A DNA stretch of 64,000 nt, from the NCBI GenBank assembly GCA_964407695.1, contig CAYOWQ010000005.1, positions 172,934 through 236,933 of the forward strand, read 5' to 3'. The position numbers and the translations under genes were made by a program. The notes beneath the pieces are model-generated. The model was given only the letters and a program-made list of their open reading frames with translations. It was not told the origin of the DNA and did not search any database. The first letter of the stretch is position 1. Every line of letters starts with the position of its first letter. Origin of the DNA: CAYOWQ01 sp964407695. GTDB lineage: Bacteria > Planctomycetota > Phycisphaerae > Phycisphaerales > SM1A02. Shown here piece by piece: positions 41,792 to 50,255 of this stretch.

Positions 41792-42379
41792 TCAATACGC
41801 CGACGATCGCGGCATCGCGCTCGCCACCAGCCGGATCACCTGCGCATAGTCGCCTTCAAGATCCAGGGAAGCATTGTCGTCCGGCAGAATCGCCAGGTCG
41901 ATCGTGGCTCGATACAGCTTGGAGCCCTTTTCAAACTCCAGCGTAAAAGGCGGCACTTCGTTCCCCTCTTCATCGAGCTGCTTCACAACCCCGCCAAGCA
42001 GAAGTGTCCGGGTCTCATCCTCCGACCCGTTCTCCGCCACCGTCAGATACAGCGCCTGGTCCGAAGCATCCCAGTCGATGATGATCGTCTGATCTCCCAG
42101 CACGAACTCGATGGAGTTGCTCTCAACAATGGAATCCTTCGGATCGTCCGGGAAAGGGCCGAAGTCCTCGCCCGATCGAATCAGCGCCAGGATGCGATTC
42201 ATGGTCAGTCGGGCAATCGTGTGCGTCGACGCCTCCTCCGTCGTCATCTGATACGCCACGAACGACGCATTCAGCGCGACCATCGTGGCCCCGAGCAACG
42301 CGGCGGTGATCGCCAGCGCAATCAGCAACTCAATAATGTTGAATCCGCGACGAATTGATCGACTCATGGGGCGTGCCAT
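41792..42379 (-). CDS. PilW/GspJ-like minor pilin
   Basis: 195 residues. The prepilin leader MARPMSRSIRRGFNIIELLIALAI gives a PilD cleavage site after the Gly of RRGFNIIELL, with Glu at mature position 5. The single N-terminal helix is followed by a beta-rich head. The start codon overlaps the PilX-like stop by one base (TAATG). It is the last gene of the pilus cluster. Assignment to PilW/GspJ rests on position and size. Confidence 0.82.
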   Translation of the reverse strand: MARPMSRSIRRGFNIIELLIALAITAALLGATMVALNASFVAYQMTTEEASTHTIARLTMNRILALIRSGEDFGPFPDDPKDSIVESNSIEFVLGDQTIIIDWDASDQALYLTVAENGSEDETRTLLLGGVVKQLDEEGNEVPPFTLEFEKGSKLYRATIDLAILPDDNASLDLEGDYAQVIRLVASAMPRSSAY

Positions 42380-44760
42380 TAGCCGGCCCCTCCTTCCGAA
42401 TAGCTGGCCGGCACCGTGTCGATCGAAATCGGCCACGGAATGCCGTCAGGCAACAGGGCATCGGGGTTGTATCGCAGGCGAATTTCGCCGAATCCGCTGA
42501 ACGACGCCGACGCGGGGTCTTCGCCCTCGCCGTCGCCATCCGCCGGACCGAAATAGCCCAGGGTGGTGTTGAAGACATCGGTGGTGCCGCCGTAGTAGAG
42601 CGGCCCCTTTCCGGCCTCGGGCCTGAAGGTCATCAGCAGCGTGCCGAAGACATCGGCGGTGCCGCGCACGTCGAGAATGCCCGTGACGATCACGCCGCGC
42701 AGGTTGACTGTCGGCGTCTTGGTCGGATCGGCATCCACTTCGTTGGCGAAGGAGCCGACGTCCACCGACCACCCCGGCAGCAGAATCGATGACTTCTGCA
42801 GCTCAACAAGGTCGTCGTCGGACAGGCCTCCCAGGAGAGTCTTCAGGGTGGAGCCATCGGATTGGCTGTCGAGTGCTGGGTCCTCCGGGTCCACAAAGAA
42901 CCGCGACTGACCCGTGATCTGAACCTTGTTGCGCCAATGGGTGTATTCGTCCGGTTTGTCGCCGGCAATTGATCCAAGGAACGTGCAGTTGTGAAAACGC
43001 AGGTTGTTCGATTGCACCCGCGTGTCCGTGATGTCCGCCCCGCCGTATTTCGAGGTCAGCCCGAACTTCTCGACGTAGGTGCCACTGTCCGGCGGCGATT
43101 CCATCAGCGCTCCGGTGTAGTTCCAATTCACGTCGTCGCAGTCCGTCGCGGTTTCCAGATAGGTCACGCCGACGAACGTGCAGTTTTCAAAGAGCGCATT
43201 GGTGCCCTTGGGGATCTTCACGTTCGAGAACGTGATGTTCTTGTAGATCGGACGCTGATAGAAGTCGTACGCATTCGCCGACCCGTATGGCGTCTTCTCA
43301 TACGGCGCTTCCTCCTTCACCGTCACATCGCCCCCAGCCGCCTGGCTGTCAAGCCCGCCGGAACCCTTCGACTTGAACCAGGTCGCGCTGTTGCTGAACA
43401 TCTCAGTGGTGATCTCGCGAAGATCCGTTTCGCTCACCTCGAATGAGACCGGCGCCTTGTCCTTCGGCGGCCGGATCGCACCCTCCACGATCGTCTGATA
43501 CGACGCCTCGTTGGCCGTGTCCCATTCGCTCCGTTTCACCGCAAACGCAAGCCGGCCCCGGACCTTCGCATACTGATCGTTGCCATCCACCACGCCGTCG
43601 TCATATCCCAGCGCAGTATCCTTGCTGTCGATCACTCCGTCACCGTTGCGATCAGGATTCGACCGGTCAATCAGGCGGCCGAGCTGCTCGTCTACCGCCA
43701 GCTCCTCGGCCATCGATCCCAATCCGGCCGCCGACGCCTTCGCCGAGTCATACACCACCATCCCGTCGGTGTTCGCGTCGAGTGCAGCAAGGAACAGGTC
43801 GAAGTCATCGACGTACTCGTCGCCGTCCATGTCCTCGAACTCGGGATGCGAAATCAACGCTGCGCCTTCCTCCGGATGGTTCGGACGCAGGCGACCGTCT
43901 CCATCCGAGTCATAATCAACCACGACCGAGAAGAACGAATCGAGGGTCGAATCCAGATCGTCCGACAGGTAGTAGAAATCGCTCCGCATGACCAGCGGGT
44001 CACCGTGCTCAGGATCCAACTCACCGTCCTCGACGCCGTACCGGCTCCCCAGCGGTCCCTCGATCGAAACGTTCTTGCCGACCATGATGCGGCTCGGGCT
44101 GATCACGGCGTACTCGATTCGCTTCGTGATCTTGAAGCTCATCTTGAGGACGCGGCGGATATCTCCGTCCACGCCCTCGCTGGTCACCGTGACATAGGGG
44201 TCGCCATCATCTTCAATCTTGTACTTCAACCTGAAATAGGGCGAGGCATCGGAATCCTCGATCTTCATCGCCTTGGTCCAGAGTTCGCCCGTCGAGCTGT
44301 CCATCGCCGGCAGGTCGCCGTCGCCCGGTTCCGCATCAAAGGCGTTCTTGTCTGCGCCGTGAGCATTCAAGAGGGCCTGCGCCAGGCCGGCCGGCGCTGC
44401 GGTCTCCTCGAACCCCTCCGGTTCAAGCACGACCACCTCGTCACCGCCGCCGCTGTATGTGCCCAGCCAGAGCTCCTCGGCATACTCCGCATCAACGACA
44501 CCCTTCTTGATCACGAATCGCTTGCCCTGTTCCGCCAGACGCCGCTTGGCAAACACCAGCCCCGTCTCCGCGGCCGACATCGCTCTCGACATCTTCAACG
44601 CGCTGTCCGCTGTGCGCAGGTTGCCTTGAGCCACCACCGCCATCACTGCCGCCAAGGATCCGAAGATCACCAGAAACATCATGGCCAGCACGCTGGCAAC
44701 GCCGCGGCGAGAGGTGCGGGTCCATCCTGACATCGGTCGAATCATGGCGAAGGTCTCCAT
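42379..44760 (-). CDS. Very large PilX-like minor pilin with beta-helix and Ca-binding repeats
   Basis: 793 residues. The N-terminus METFAMIRPMSGWTRTSRRG then ASVLAMMFLVIFGSLAAVMAVV is a PilX-type transmembrane start without the GFTLIE motif. It has Asp-rich loops DSDGDGRL, DANTDGM and DRNGDGVID, like EF-hand/dockerin sites. Between about 500 and 640 short strands with stacked Asn-Cys-Thr-Phe turns (ALFENCTFVGVTYLE; LRFHNCTFLGSIAG) suggest a right-handed beta-helix. PilX proteins are normally about 150-200 residues. The start overlaps the PilV-like stop (TGATG). A tip adhesin or pilus cap is an inference from size and position. Confidence 0.78.
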   Translation of the reverse strand: METFAMIRPMSGWTRTSRRGVASVLAMMFLVIFGSLAAVMAVVAQGNLRTADSALKMSRAMSAAETGLVFAKRRLAEQGKRFVIKKGVVDAEYAEELWLGTYSGGGDEVVVLEPEGFEETAAPAGLAQALLNAHGADKNAFDAEPGDGDLPAMDSSTGELWTKAMKIEDSDASPYFRLKYKIEDDGDPYVTVTSEGVDGDIRRVLKMSFKITKRIEYAVISPSRIMVGKNVSIEGPLGSRYGVEDGELDPEHGDPLVMRSDFYYLSDDLDSTLDSFFSVVVDYDSDGDGRLRPNHPEEGAALISHPEFEDMDGDEYVDDFDLFLAALDANTDGMVVYDSAKASAAGLGSMAEELAVDEQLGRLIDRSNPDRNGDGVIDSKDTALGYDDGVVDGNDQYAKVRGRLAFAVKRSEWDTANEASYQTIVEGAIRPPKDKAPVSFEVSETDLREITTEMFSNSATWFKSKGSGGLDSQAAGGDVTVKEEAPYEKTPYGSANAYDFYQRPIYKNITFSNVKIPKGTNALFENCTFVGVTYLETATDCDDVNWNYTGALMESPPDSGTYVEKFGLTSKYGGADITDTRVQSNNLRFHNCTFLGSIAGDKPDEYTHWRNKVQITGQSRFFVDPEDPALDSQSDGSTLKTLLGGLSDDDLVELQKSSILLPGWSVDVGSFANEVDADPTKTPTVNLRGVIVTGILDVRGTADVFGTLLMTFRPEAGKGPLYYGGTTDVFNTTLGYFGPADGDGEGEDPASASFSGFGEIRLRYNPDALLPDGIPWPISIDTVPASYSEGGAG

Positions 44761-45311
44761 CAGTTCGGTGCAATCCACGACACCCGCGTCATCTCCATCG
44801 GCTGATCATCCATCGGCCCCTGGTAGTGAATCACGACGTCCACGCGGACCATGTCCGTGGAGAAGTCATCGTCAGTCTTCGTGATATCGAACGGATCGAC
44901 GTTCGAAACCGTCACCGTCTGAGACCAGCCCTCCATGTTCGGAATGATCTGCCGCATCGCGTTGATGGGCCCGTTCCCGAGTTCGGCCGAAAAGATCACG
45001 CCGTTGCCGTCGTCACCGTCGAAATCGTCCACATCATCAAAGTCGCCCACCCACGATTCGTTCGGCTCGGGACCCCAATAGGACGTGCCGGTCACGGGGT
45101 CGTGCCGAGGCAGGTTGAGTGTCATCTCGCGGATCTCGTTGCCCAGCCGCACGGCCGTGGAGGCGTGCGTGGACCACGAGTTCTTCTGGTGAAACGCCTG
45201 CTGCGCTGCGATGATCGACAGAACGCCAACCCCGACAATGATGGTGGCCAGCGCCGTCTCGATCAGCGTGAAACCGCGTCGAACTCGATGTTGATGCCGG
45301 GCCGAACCCAT
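44760..45311 (-). CDS. PilV/GspI-like minor pilin
   Basis: 183 residues. MGSARHQHRVRRGFTLIETALATIIVGVGVLSI is a textbook type IV prepilin leader with cleavage after Gly and Glu+5, and the LSIIAAQQAFH continuation is typical of PilV/GspI. The head contains an acidic DDVDDFDGDDG loop that could bind Ca. The start at 45311 has AAGGAG 7 bases upstream; an in-frame ATG 33 bases before is not supported. Second-to-third gene of the cluster. Confidence 0.85.
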   Translation of the reverse strand: MGSARHQHRVRRGFTLIETALATIIVGVGVLSIIAAQQAFHQKNSWSTHASTAVRLGNEIREMTLNLPRHDPVTGTSYWGPEPNESWVGDFDDVDDFDGDDGNGVIFSAELGNGPINAMRQIIPNMEGWSQTVTVSNVDPFDITKTDDDFSTDMVRVDVVIHYQGPMDDQPMEMTRVSWIAPN

Positions 45312-45354
45312 CGCATGACTCCTTGAGGCCTCCTGGTCAACCATCGCAAACGAA

Positions 45355-46590
45355 TCAGTGACCCGAAACCAGATTGCTCATCTTGAAGATGGGCAGGATG
45401 ATGGCCATGGCGATGAATCCGACTATGCCGCCCATAAGCACGATCATCAACGGCTCGATCATGCTGGTGACGGCCTTGATCGCATCCCGAAGCGCCTTGG
45501 AATAAAACACCGACACCTCGTCGAGCACCTCGCCCAGCTTTCCGGACTCTTCGCCGGCCGAAATCATCTGCACCACCGACTTCGGCAGCAGCTTCTCGGA
45601 CTTGATCAGCTGAGACTGAATCTTCTTGCCCTGTTTCACAGCGCCGTACACCCCGCGCCACATCCGCTTGAACAGCAGGTTGCCCGAGATATCGCCCGTA
45701 ATCGCCAGCGTGTCCAGCATCGGAACGCCTGCATTCAGCAATTCGCCCATCGTGTGCAGCGAACGACTGATGTAGAGAGCCTTGAACATCCGCTTGAACA
45801 GCGGCATCGTCAGCTTCATCGTGTCCCACCACCAGCGGCCGATGTCGGTCTTCTTGATGAACAGCAGAAACGCCGTCAGCACCGTCGCGATCAGGATGAT
45901 CAGCATCCACCAGTAGCTGACCATGAATGCCGAAAGCCCCATGAGGAACTTGGTCGGCGCCGGCAATGCTTCTTCCTTCCCCTTGAAGACGCCGGCGAAG
46001 CGCGGCAACACGAACGTCAGCAGGAACACCGTGACGCCGATCGCCATCGTCGCGATGATGCCCGGGTAAATACTGGCCCCGATCACCATCTTCCGCGTCT
46101 CGATCTCCTGCGTCAGATATGCCGCAATGCGGTCCAGCATCTTGGCGAACGAACCCGACATCTCCGACGCCCGAACCATGTTCACATAAAGCGGCCCGAA
46201 CAGCCGCGGATACTTCGAGATCGCCTCGGAGAACTGCTTGCCGCTCTCGACGTCGCTCTTGATTGCGATCAGGATCTTCTTGAACTTCGGATTCGTCACC
46301 TGGTCCGAAATGCCGTCGAGGGCCGCTCGAATCGAAATGCCCGCGCGGATCATCACCGCCAGCTGTGTCGTGAAATCCAGGATGTCCTTCGACGACGGGC
46401 CCGACGAGTAGTTGACCAGGTCCCCGAGCTTCAACCCGCCCGCGGCCACCGTCTGAATCGGCGACAACTGCAGCACGTGGTGTCCCTGCTGACGCAGGAT
46501 ACTGGCCGCCGCCGCGGCATTCTCCGCCGCGAGCACGCCGGCCTGAACCTGGCCGCCGGAATGTCGAGCCTGATATCGATACTGCGGCAT
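45355..46590 (-). CDS. pilC: Type IV pilus/type II secretion inner-membrane platform protein (PilC/GspF)
   Basis: 411 residues with two T2SSF domains, each a cytoplasmic helical bundle followed by membrane helices: SKDILDFTTQLAVMIRAGISIRAAL with SEMSGSFAKMLDRIAAYL, and RSLHTMGELLNAGVPMLDTL with SAGEESGKLGEVLDEVSVFY. PilC couples the ATPases to pilin extraction and insertion. GAGGAG lies 7 bases before the ATG. 21 bases separate it from pilT upstream. Confidence 0.95.
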   Translation of the reverse strand: MPQYRYQARHSGGQVQAGVLAAENAAAAASILRQQGHHVLQLSPIQTVAAGGLKLGDLVNYSSGPSSKDILDFTTQLAVMIRAGISIRAALDGISDQVTNPKFKKILIAIKSDVESGKQFSEAISKYPRLFGPLYVNMVRASEMSGSFAKMLDRIAAYLTQEIETRKMVIGASIYPGIIATMAIGVTVFLLTFVLPRFAGVFKGKEEALPAPTKFLMGLSAFMVSYWWMLIILIATVLTAFLLFIKKTDIGRWWWDTMKLTMPLFKRMFKALYISRSLHTMGELLNAGVPMLDTLAITGDISGNLLFKRMWRGVYGAVKQGKKIQSQLIKSEKLLPKSVVQMISAGEESGKLGEVLDEVSVFYSKALRDAIKAVTSMIEPLMIVLMGGIVGFIAMAIILPIFKMSNLVSGH

Positions 46591-46611
46591 GAGCGCTCCT
46601 CAAATCTCCAA

Positions 46612-47667
46612 TCAGGCGGCCAACTGACGCTCCAGCTTGTCGGGGAAGGCAGCCTGGGCGATGGCATCCTCGCGGCTGATCATGCCGTTGAAGTAGAGCT
46701 CGGCAATCGCGTTGTCGAGGCTGATCATGCCAAGCTGACGATTCGTGTCGATGACGTTGGGGATTTCAAACGTTCGCGACTCGCGAATGATGTTGCGAAC
46801 CGCCGGAGTGCACAGCATCACTTCGATCGCCGGAACCATGCCCGGCTTGTCAATGCGGCTGAACAGGGTCTGTGAAACCACCGCCTGCAGCGTGTTGGCC
46901 AGCATCGATCGAATCTGGTTCTGCTGGTTCGCCGGATACATGTCGATGATTCGCTCGACCGTCTGCGACGCGTTGACCGTGTGCAGAGTCGAAAGCACGA
47001 GGTGGCCCGTCTCCGCCGCCGTGATCGCCAGGGCCGTCGTCTCAAGGTCTCGCATTTCGCCGACCAGGATGATGTCCGGGTCCTGTCGCAACGCGTGCTT
47101 CAGGGCCGAGGCGAAAGTCGGCATGTCAGCGCCGAGCTCCCGCTGCTCGATCAGGCACTTGTTCGACTTGAACGTGTACTCGACGGGGTCCTCCAGCGTG
47201 ATGATGTGCTTGCGATAGCGGTCGTTCATCGCCTGGATCATCGCGGCCAGCGTCGTCGACTTACCCGAACCGGTATCTCCGGTCACCAGCACCAGCCCGC
47301 GCGGCAGATACGTCAGGCGGCTGATGACCTCGGGCAGGTTCAGGTCGGCCAGCGGCGGAACCTTCGTTCGAATCGAACGCATGGCCATGCCGATCACGCC
47401 GCGCTGCATGTGGGCGTTCACGCGATATCGCTTCAGGCCCGGAACCTCATACGAGAAGTCCAGGTCCTGGTTGGTTCGGAATTGCTCCTGCTGGGTCTGG
47501 GTGATCATGGTCCCGAGGGTCGTCTGGAGGCCCTCCGGAGTCAGCACCGGCATGTCCATCGGCGTCATCACCGTGTGGACGCGCATCATCGGCACGTGAC
47601 CCGCAATCAGGTGGATATCAGAGGCCTCATGCTCGTGAGCGGCCTTGAGGATGTCGTTGATGTTCAT
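46612..47667 (-). CDS. pilT: Type IV pilus retraction ATPase PilT
   Basis: Hexameric cytoplasmic ATPase powering pilus retraction. 351 residues. Walker A GDTGSGKST (around 130-138), Asp box ITLEDPVEY, Walker B ILVGEMRD and His box HLVLSTLHT; the PilT-specific AIRNLIRE motif appears as AVRNIIRE. Lacks the N-terminal extension of PilB. AAAGG precedes the ATG. It leads a pilus unit that has no pilB, pilD or major pilin gene in the window, so those must be elsewhere. Confidence 0.95.
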   Translation of the reverse strand: MNINDILKAAHEHEASDIHLIAGHVPMMRVHTVMTPMDMPVLTPEGLQTTLGTMITQTQQEQFRTNQDLDFSYEVPGLKRYRVNAHMQRGVIGMAMRSIRTKVPPLADLNLPEVISRLTYLPRGLVLVTGDTGSGKSTTLAAMIQAMNDRYRKHIITLEDPVEYTFKSNKCLIEQRELGADMPTFASALKHALRQDPDIILVGEMRDLETTALAITAAETGHLVLSTLHTVNASQTVERIIDMYPANQQNQIRSMLANTLQAVVSQTLFSRIDKPGMVPAIEVMLCTPAVRNIIRESRTFEIPNVIDTNRQLGMISLDNAIAELYFNGMISREDAIAQAAFPDKLERQLAA

Positions 47668-47848
47668 GAGTCCAGCCTTTCCGCCGGGGGTCCGAAGAAA
47701 CCGTCGTCACCGAGATATCGACCCGTTCCAACCGGCAATTCAGTCAACTCGGTCAACCCGCCGCGATTCCGCCCCGCCCCTCACCGTCCGAGAATGCTGG
47801 CCAAGGATCAGCGGTGCCCCTACGATGGCCGCCTCCCGAGAGCCTCCA

Positions 47849-48331
47849 ATGCACGAAGACCCGAACGCAGCGCCTCCAGATGCCCGGAATCTTCGAATCG
47901 GCATCGTCACCAGTCGATACCACGAGGCCATCACCTCCGCCCTCCGTCGCGGGGCCGAAAAAGCCTTCCTCGACGCCGGCGGTCTGCCCAATCACCTGCT
48001 TTCAATCGAAGCGCCCGGCAGCTACGAACTTGTCCCCATCACCGCCGCAATGCTCCAGCGGGCCGACATCGATGCCGTCGTCGCTCTGGGATGCATCGTC
48101 ACCGGCGATACCCACCACGATCGATACCTTGCCTCGGCCGTGGCCCATGCGCTCGCCGATCTCGCCGCCCGTTCGTCAAAGCCCGTCGCCTTCGGAATTC
48201 TGACGGTGCAAACCTTGAACCAGGCCCGCGAGCGCGCCGGCGGCGCCAAAGGCAATAAGGCTGTCGAAGCCATGCACGCCGCCATCCGAACCGCCGTCGC
48301 CATTCAATCCCTCGCCAAGGGGGGTCGCTGA
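47849..48331 (+). CDS. ribH: 6,7-dimethyl-8-ribityllumazine synthase
   Basis: Penultimate step of riboflavin synthesis. 160 residues. Motifs: IGIVTSRYHEAIT, the substrate pocket SYELVPITAAML, and the catalytic His region GCIVTGDTHHDRYLA; C-terminal FGILTVQTLNQARERAGG. ATG 47849 is preferred over one 24 bases upstream because of GAGAG just before it. nusB follows after 3 bases, the classic ribH-nusB pairing. Confidence 0.95.
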   Translation: MHEDPNAAPPDARNLRIGIVTSRYHEAITSALRRGAEKAFLDAGGLPNHLLSIEAPGSYELVPITAAMLQRADIDAVVALGCIVTGDTHHDRYLASAVAHALADLAARSSKPVAFGILTVQTLNQARERAGGAKGNKAVEAMHAAIRTAVAIQSLAKGGR

Positions 48332-48334
48332 CCC

Positions 48335-48745
48335 GTGTCTTCCAAGCGCGATGTTCGCCGATGTGCCCTCCAGGTGCTCTATCAGTTCGATGCCGGCAAT
48401 GCCGACGACCTCGAGACCGTCCGCGCCTCTCTCATCGATTCGCCCGGCGACGACTCCATCCATCAGGCCGGATTTGATCTCGCCGTCATGGTGTGGGAAT
48501 TCCGCGACGAACTCGATCGGCTCATCGCCCGCCTCACCCCGGATTGGCCCGTTCACCGTCAACCCATGGTCGATCGAAATCTGCTCCGCCTCGCCGCCTA
48601 TGAAATGACCCGCGGCGTCGTCCCGCCCAAGGTTGCCATCAACGAAGCGGTCGAACTCGCCAAGGAATTCGCGGCCATCAAATCCGCCCCGTTCATCAAC
48701 GGCGTCCTCGACCGGATCTTTCAGGACATGCAGCCCTCGTCCTAA
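48335..48745 (+). CDS. nusB: Transcription antitermination factor NusB
   Basis: 136 residues, all-helical RNA-binding protein that with NusE (S10) promotes antitermination on rRNA transcripts. RRCALQVLYQFDAG at the start and MVDRNLLRLAAYEM plus PPKVAINEAVELAKEFA are family motifs. GTG start 3 bases after ribH, so translation is coupled. The stop overlaps the convergent sulfotransferase gene by four bases. Confidence 0.95.
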   Translation: MSSKRDVRRCALQVLYQFDAGNADDLETVRASLIDSPGDDSIHQAGFDLAVMVWEFRDELDRLIARLTPDWPVHRQPMVDRNLLRLAAYEMTRGVVPPKVAINEAVELAKEFAAIKSAPFINGVLDRIFQDMQPSS

Positions 48746-50196
48746 ATCCCCAGCGATTCGCGCAGCGGTCCAAGATGCTTCTCAAATCGCTTCCACCGCC
48801 CGATCGATGTATCGAAAATCGGCCGCCGCACCTGGTCATAGCTGATCGTCATCACCGCCCGCTTCGATTCATGGGCCTGCAGGCATCGCTCATCCCACGA
48901 AAGGCCGCAGAAATCGATGATCCGGCGGATCCACGTCTCTGAATCCGCCACAACTTCCTCATACACAAGCTCCAGAAACGGCAGATCAAGCGTGTCTCGC
49001 CAGTGTTCCGCCAGGCGCTGGTGAAACCGAAACGCCGTGCCCAGATGGCGCAGGTCAGAACTCCACGGATGAATGTTCGGTGGCAGCGGATTCGTATAGC
49101 ACGAGAAACACGTGTCCATCGGGTCGCGCTGACACCAGATCAGTCGGCACTTGGGAAACACCATCCAGAACATCCCGGCCAGACTCGAATTTCGCAGGTA
49201 CTTGTCCACGGCTCGCCTTGCGTCCGGTCGGCCCACAAGAACCTCTTTCAGATACGCCTCCCCGACGGAGTCAAGGTCGGCCGGCGTCAGCGATCCAAGA
49301 AACTCCGGATATCGCTGGGTTCGATTCTGCATCGCCAACCGACGGAAGTGACGATCCATCGCCGGCGTCTCACCCGCGCCATGTCCCTCTGGGTGCGCCT
49401 GAATGATCTGTTCGGTCAGCGTCGTGCCCGATCGCGGCATCCCCAGAATCGCCACCGGAACTTCCGACCCAAGAGTCGATCGCGAAAACGAACCCAGCCG
49501 CGCCGTCGAGAAGTACTCGATCATCTGGTCCGTCTGACGCCGAGACATCTCCGGATCGAATTTCGCCGCCGCCGCCCGAACCTGATTGGCATCCGCATAC
49601 GCGGTAAACGCCTCGTCATAACGCTCCGCCGACTCAAGTAATCGTCCCAACAGAAACCCCAGGCGACCACGAAACACCGCCGGTGTGCTCGGCGATTGCC
49701 AGAATTGCCGGGCTTCGGCCATCGCCTCCTCGGACCGGCCAAGCTGCTGCAGGATCGTCGCCTCAACCAGCGACATCTCCGAGTTGTTCACCCCCTTGCT
49801 CTTGGCCTGGCGAAGAATCGTCAAGCCCTCTTCCTGTTCGCCGAGACGATTGAGCACCTCCGCCATGCCCGCAATCGCGCTCGGGTTCAGCGGCTCAAGC
49901 GCCAGAGCCTTCTCATAGGCCGTCCGCGCATCCGCCGCATCCGCCCGCATCAGGAGCGATTTCCCCAGCATCGACCAGTTCAGCGCCTTCCCCGGCTCGA
50001 TCTCCACCAGGCGCCGCAGCATCTCAACGCAGGAATCAAAATCCGCCGCCTGAAACCGAAGCATCGTCGCCACCGTCAGCGCCTGCGGATCAGACGGATG
50101 CTGCTCCAGCATCATCGGAAGTCGCCGCATCGCCTCGCCAACGTTGCCCGTCGACATCAGTCGTCGCAGTGCGTCCGGGTGGTGCTCAGGATTCAT
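48742..50196 (-). CDS. TPR repeat protein with sulfotransferase domain
   Basis: 484 residues, cytoplasmic by lack of signal. Residues 1-190 form about five TPR units (ALNWSMLGKSLLMRADAADARTAYEKALALEPLNP is the clearest). Residues 250-480 are a PAPS-dependent sulfotransferase: the 5'-phosphosulfate loop GMPRSGTTLTEQII and the 3'-phosphate motif IWCQRDPMDTCFSCY, like the TPST/sulfotransfer-1 group. Acceptor unknown; TPR-sulfotransferases are frequent in planctomycetes and proteobacteria. Solitary transcription unit convergent with nusB. Confidence 0.88.
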   Translation of the reverse strand: MNPEHHPDALRRLMSTGNVGEAMRRLPMMLEQHPSDPQALTVATMLRFQAADFDSCVEMLRRLVEIEPGKALNWSMLGKSLLMRADAADARTAYEKALALEPLNPSAIAGMAEVLNRLGEQEEGLTILRQAKSKGVNNSEMSLVEATILQQLGRSEEAMAEARQFWQSPSTPAVFRGRLGFLLGRLLESAERYDEAFTAYADANQVRAAAAKFDPEMSRRQTDQMIEYFSTARLGSFSRSTLGSEVPVAILGMPRSGTTLTEQIIQAHPEGHGAGETPAMDRHFRRLAMQNRTQRYPEFLGSLTPADLDSVGEAYLKEVLVGRPDARRAVDKYLRNSSLAGMFWMVFPKCRLIWCQRDPMDTCFSCYTNPLPPNIHPWSSDLRHLGTAFRFHQRLAEHWRDTLDLPFLELVYEEVVADSETWIRRIIDFCGLSWDERCLQAHESKRAVMTISYDQVRRPIFDTSIGRWKRFEKHLGPLRESLGI

Positions 50197-50255
50197 CGCT
50201 CAACTCACATCCTCTCCAGGAACGCTCCAGATGACGCTCCAAACCTCGCATCACA

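Noticed and set aside
45263..46603. 446-codon minus-strand frame
   Set aside because: Runs in another frame of the same strand as pilC; its product is Gly/Arg/Asp-rich low-complexity, while pilC is a clear PilC/GspF.
45358..46875. 505-codon plus-strand frame opposite pilC
   Set aside because: His/Arg/Gln-rich product without hydrophobic pattern; the opposite strand encodes PilC and PilT.
46981..48258. 425-codon plus-strand frame
   Set aside because: Crosses pilT (opposite strand) and ribH in a different frame; very Arg-rich and without family features.
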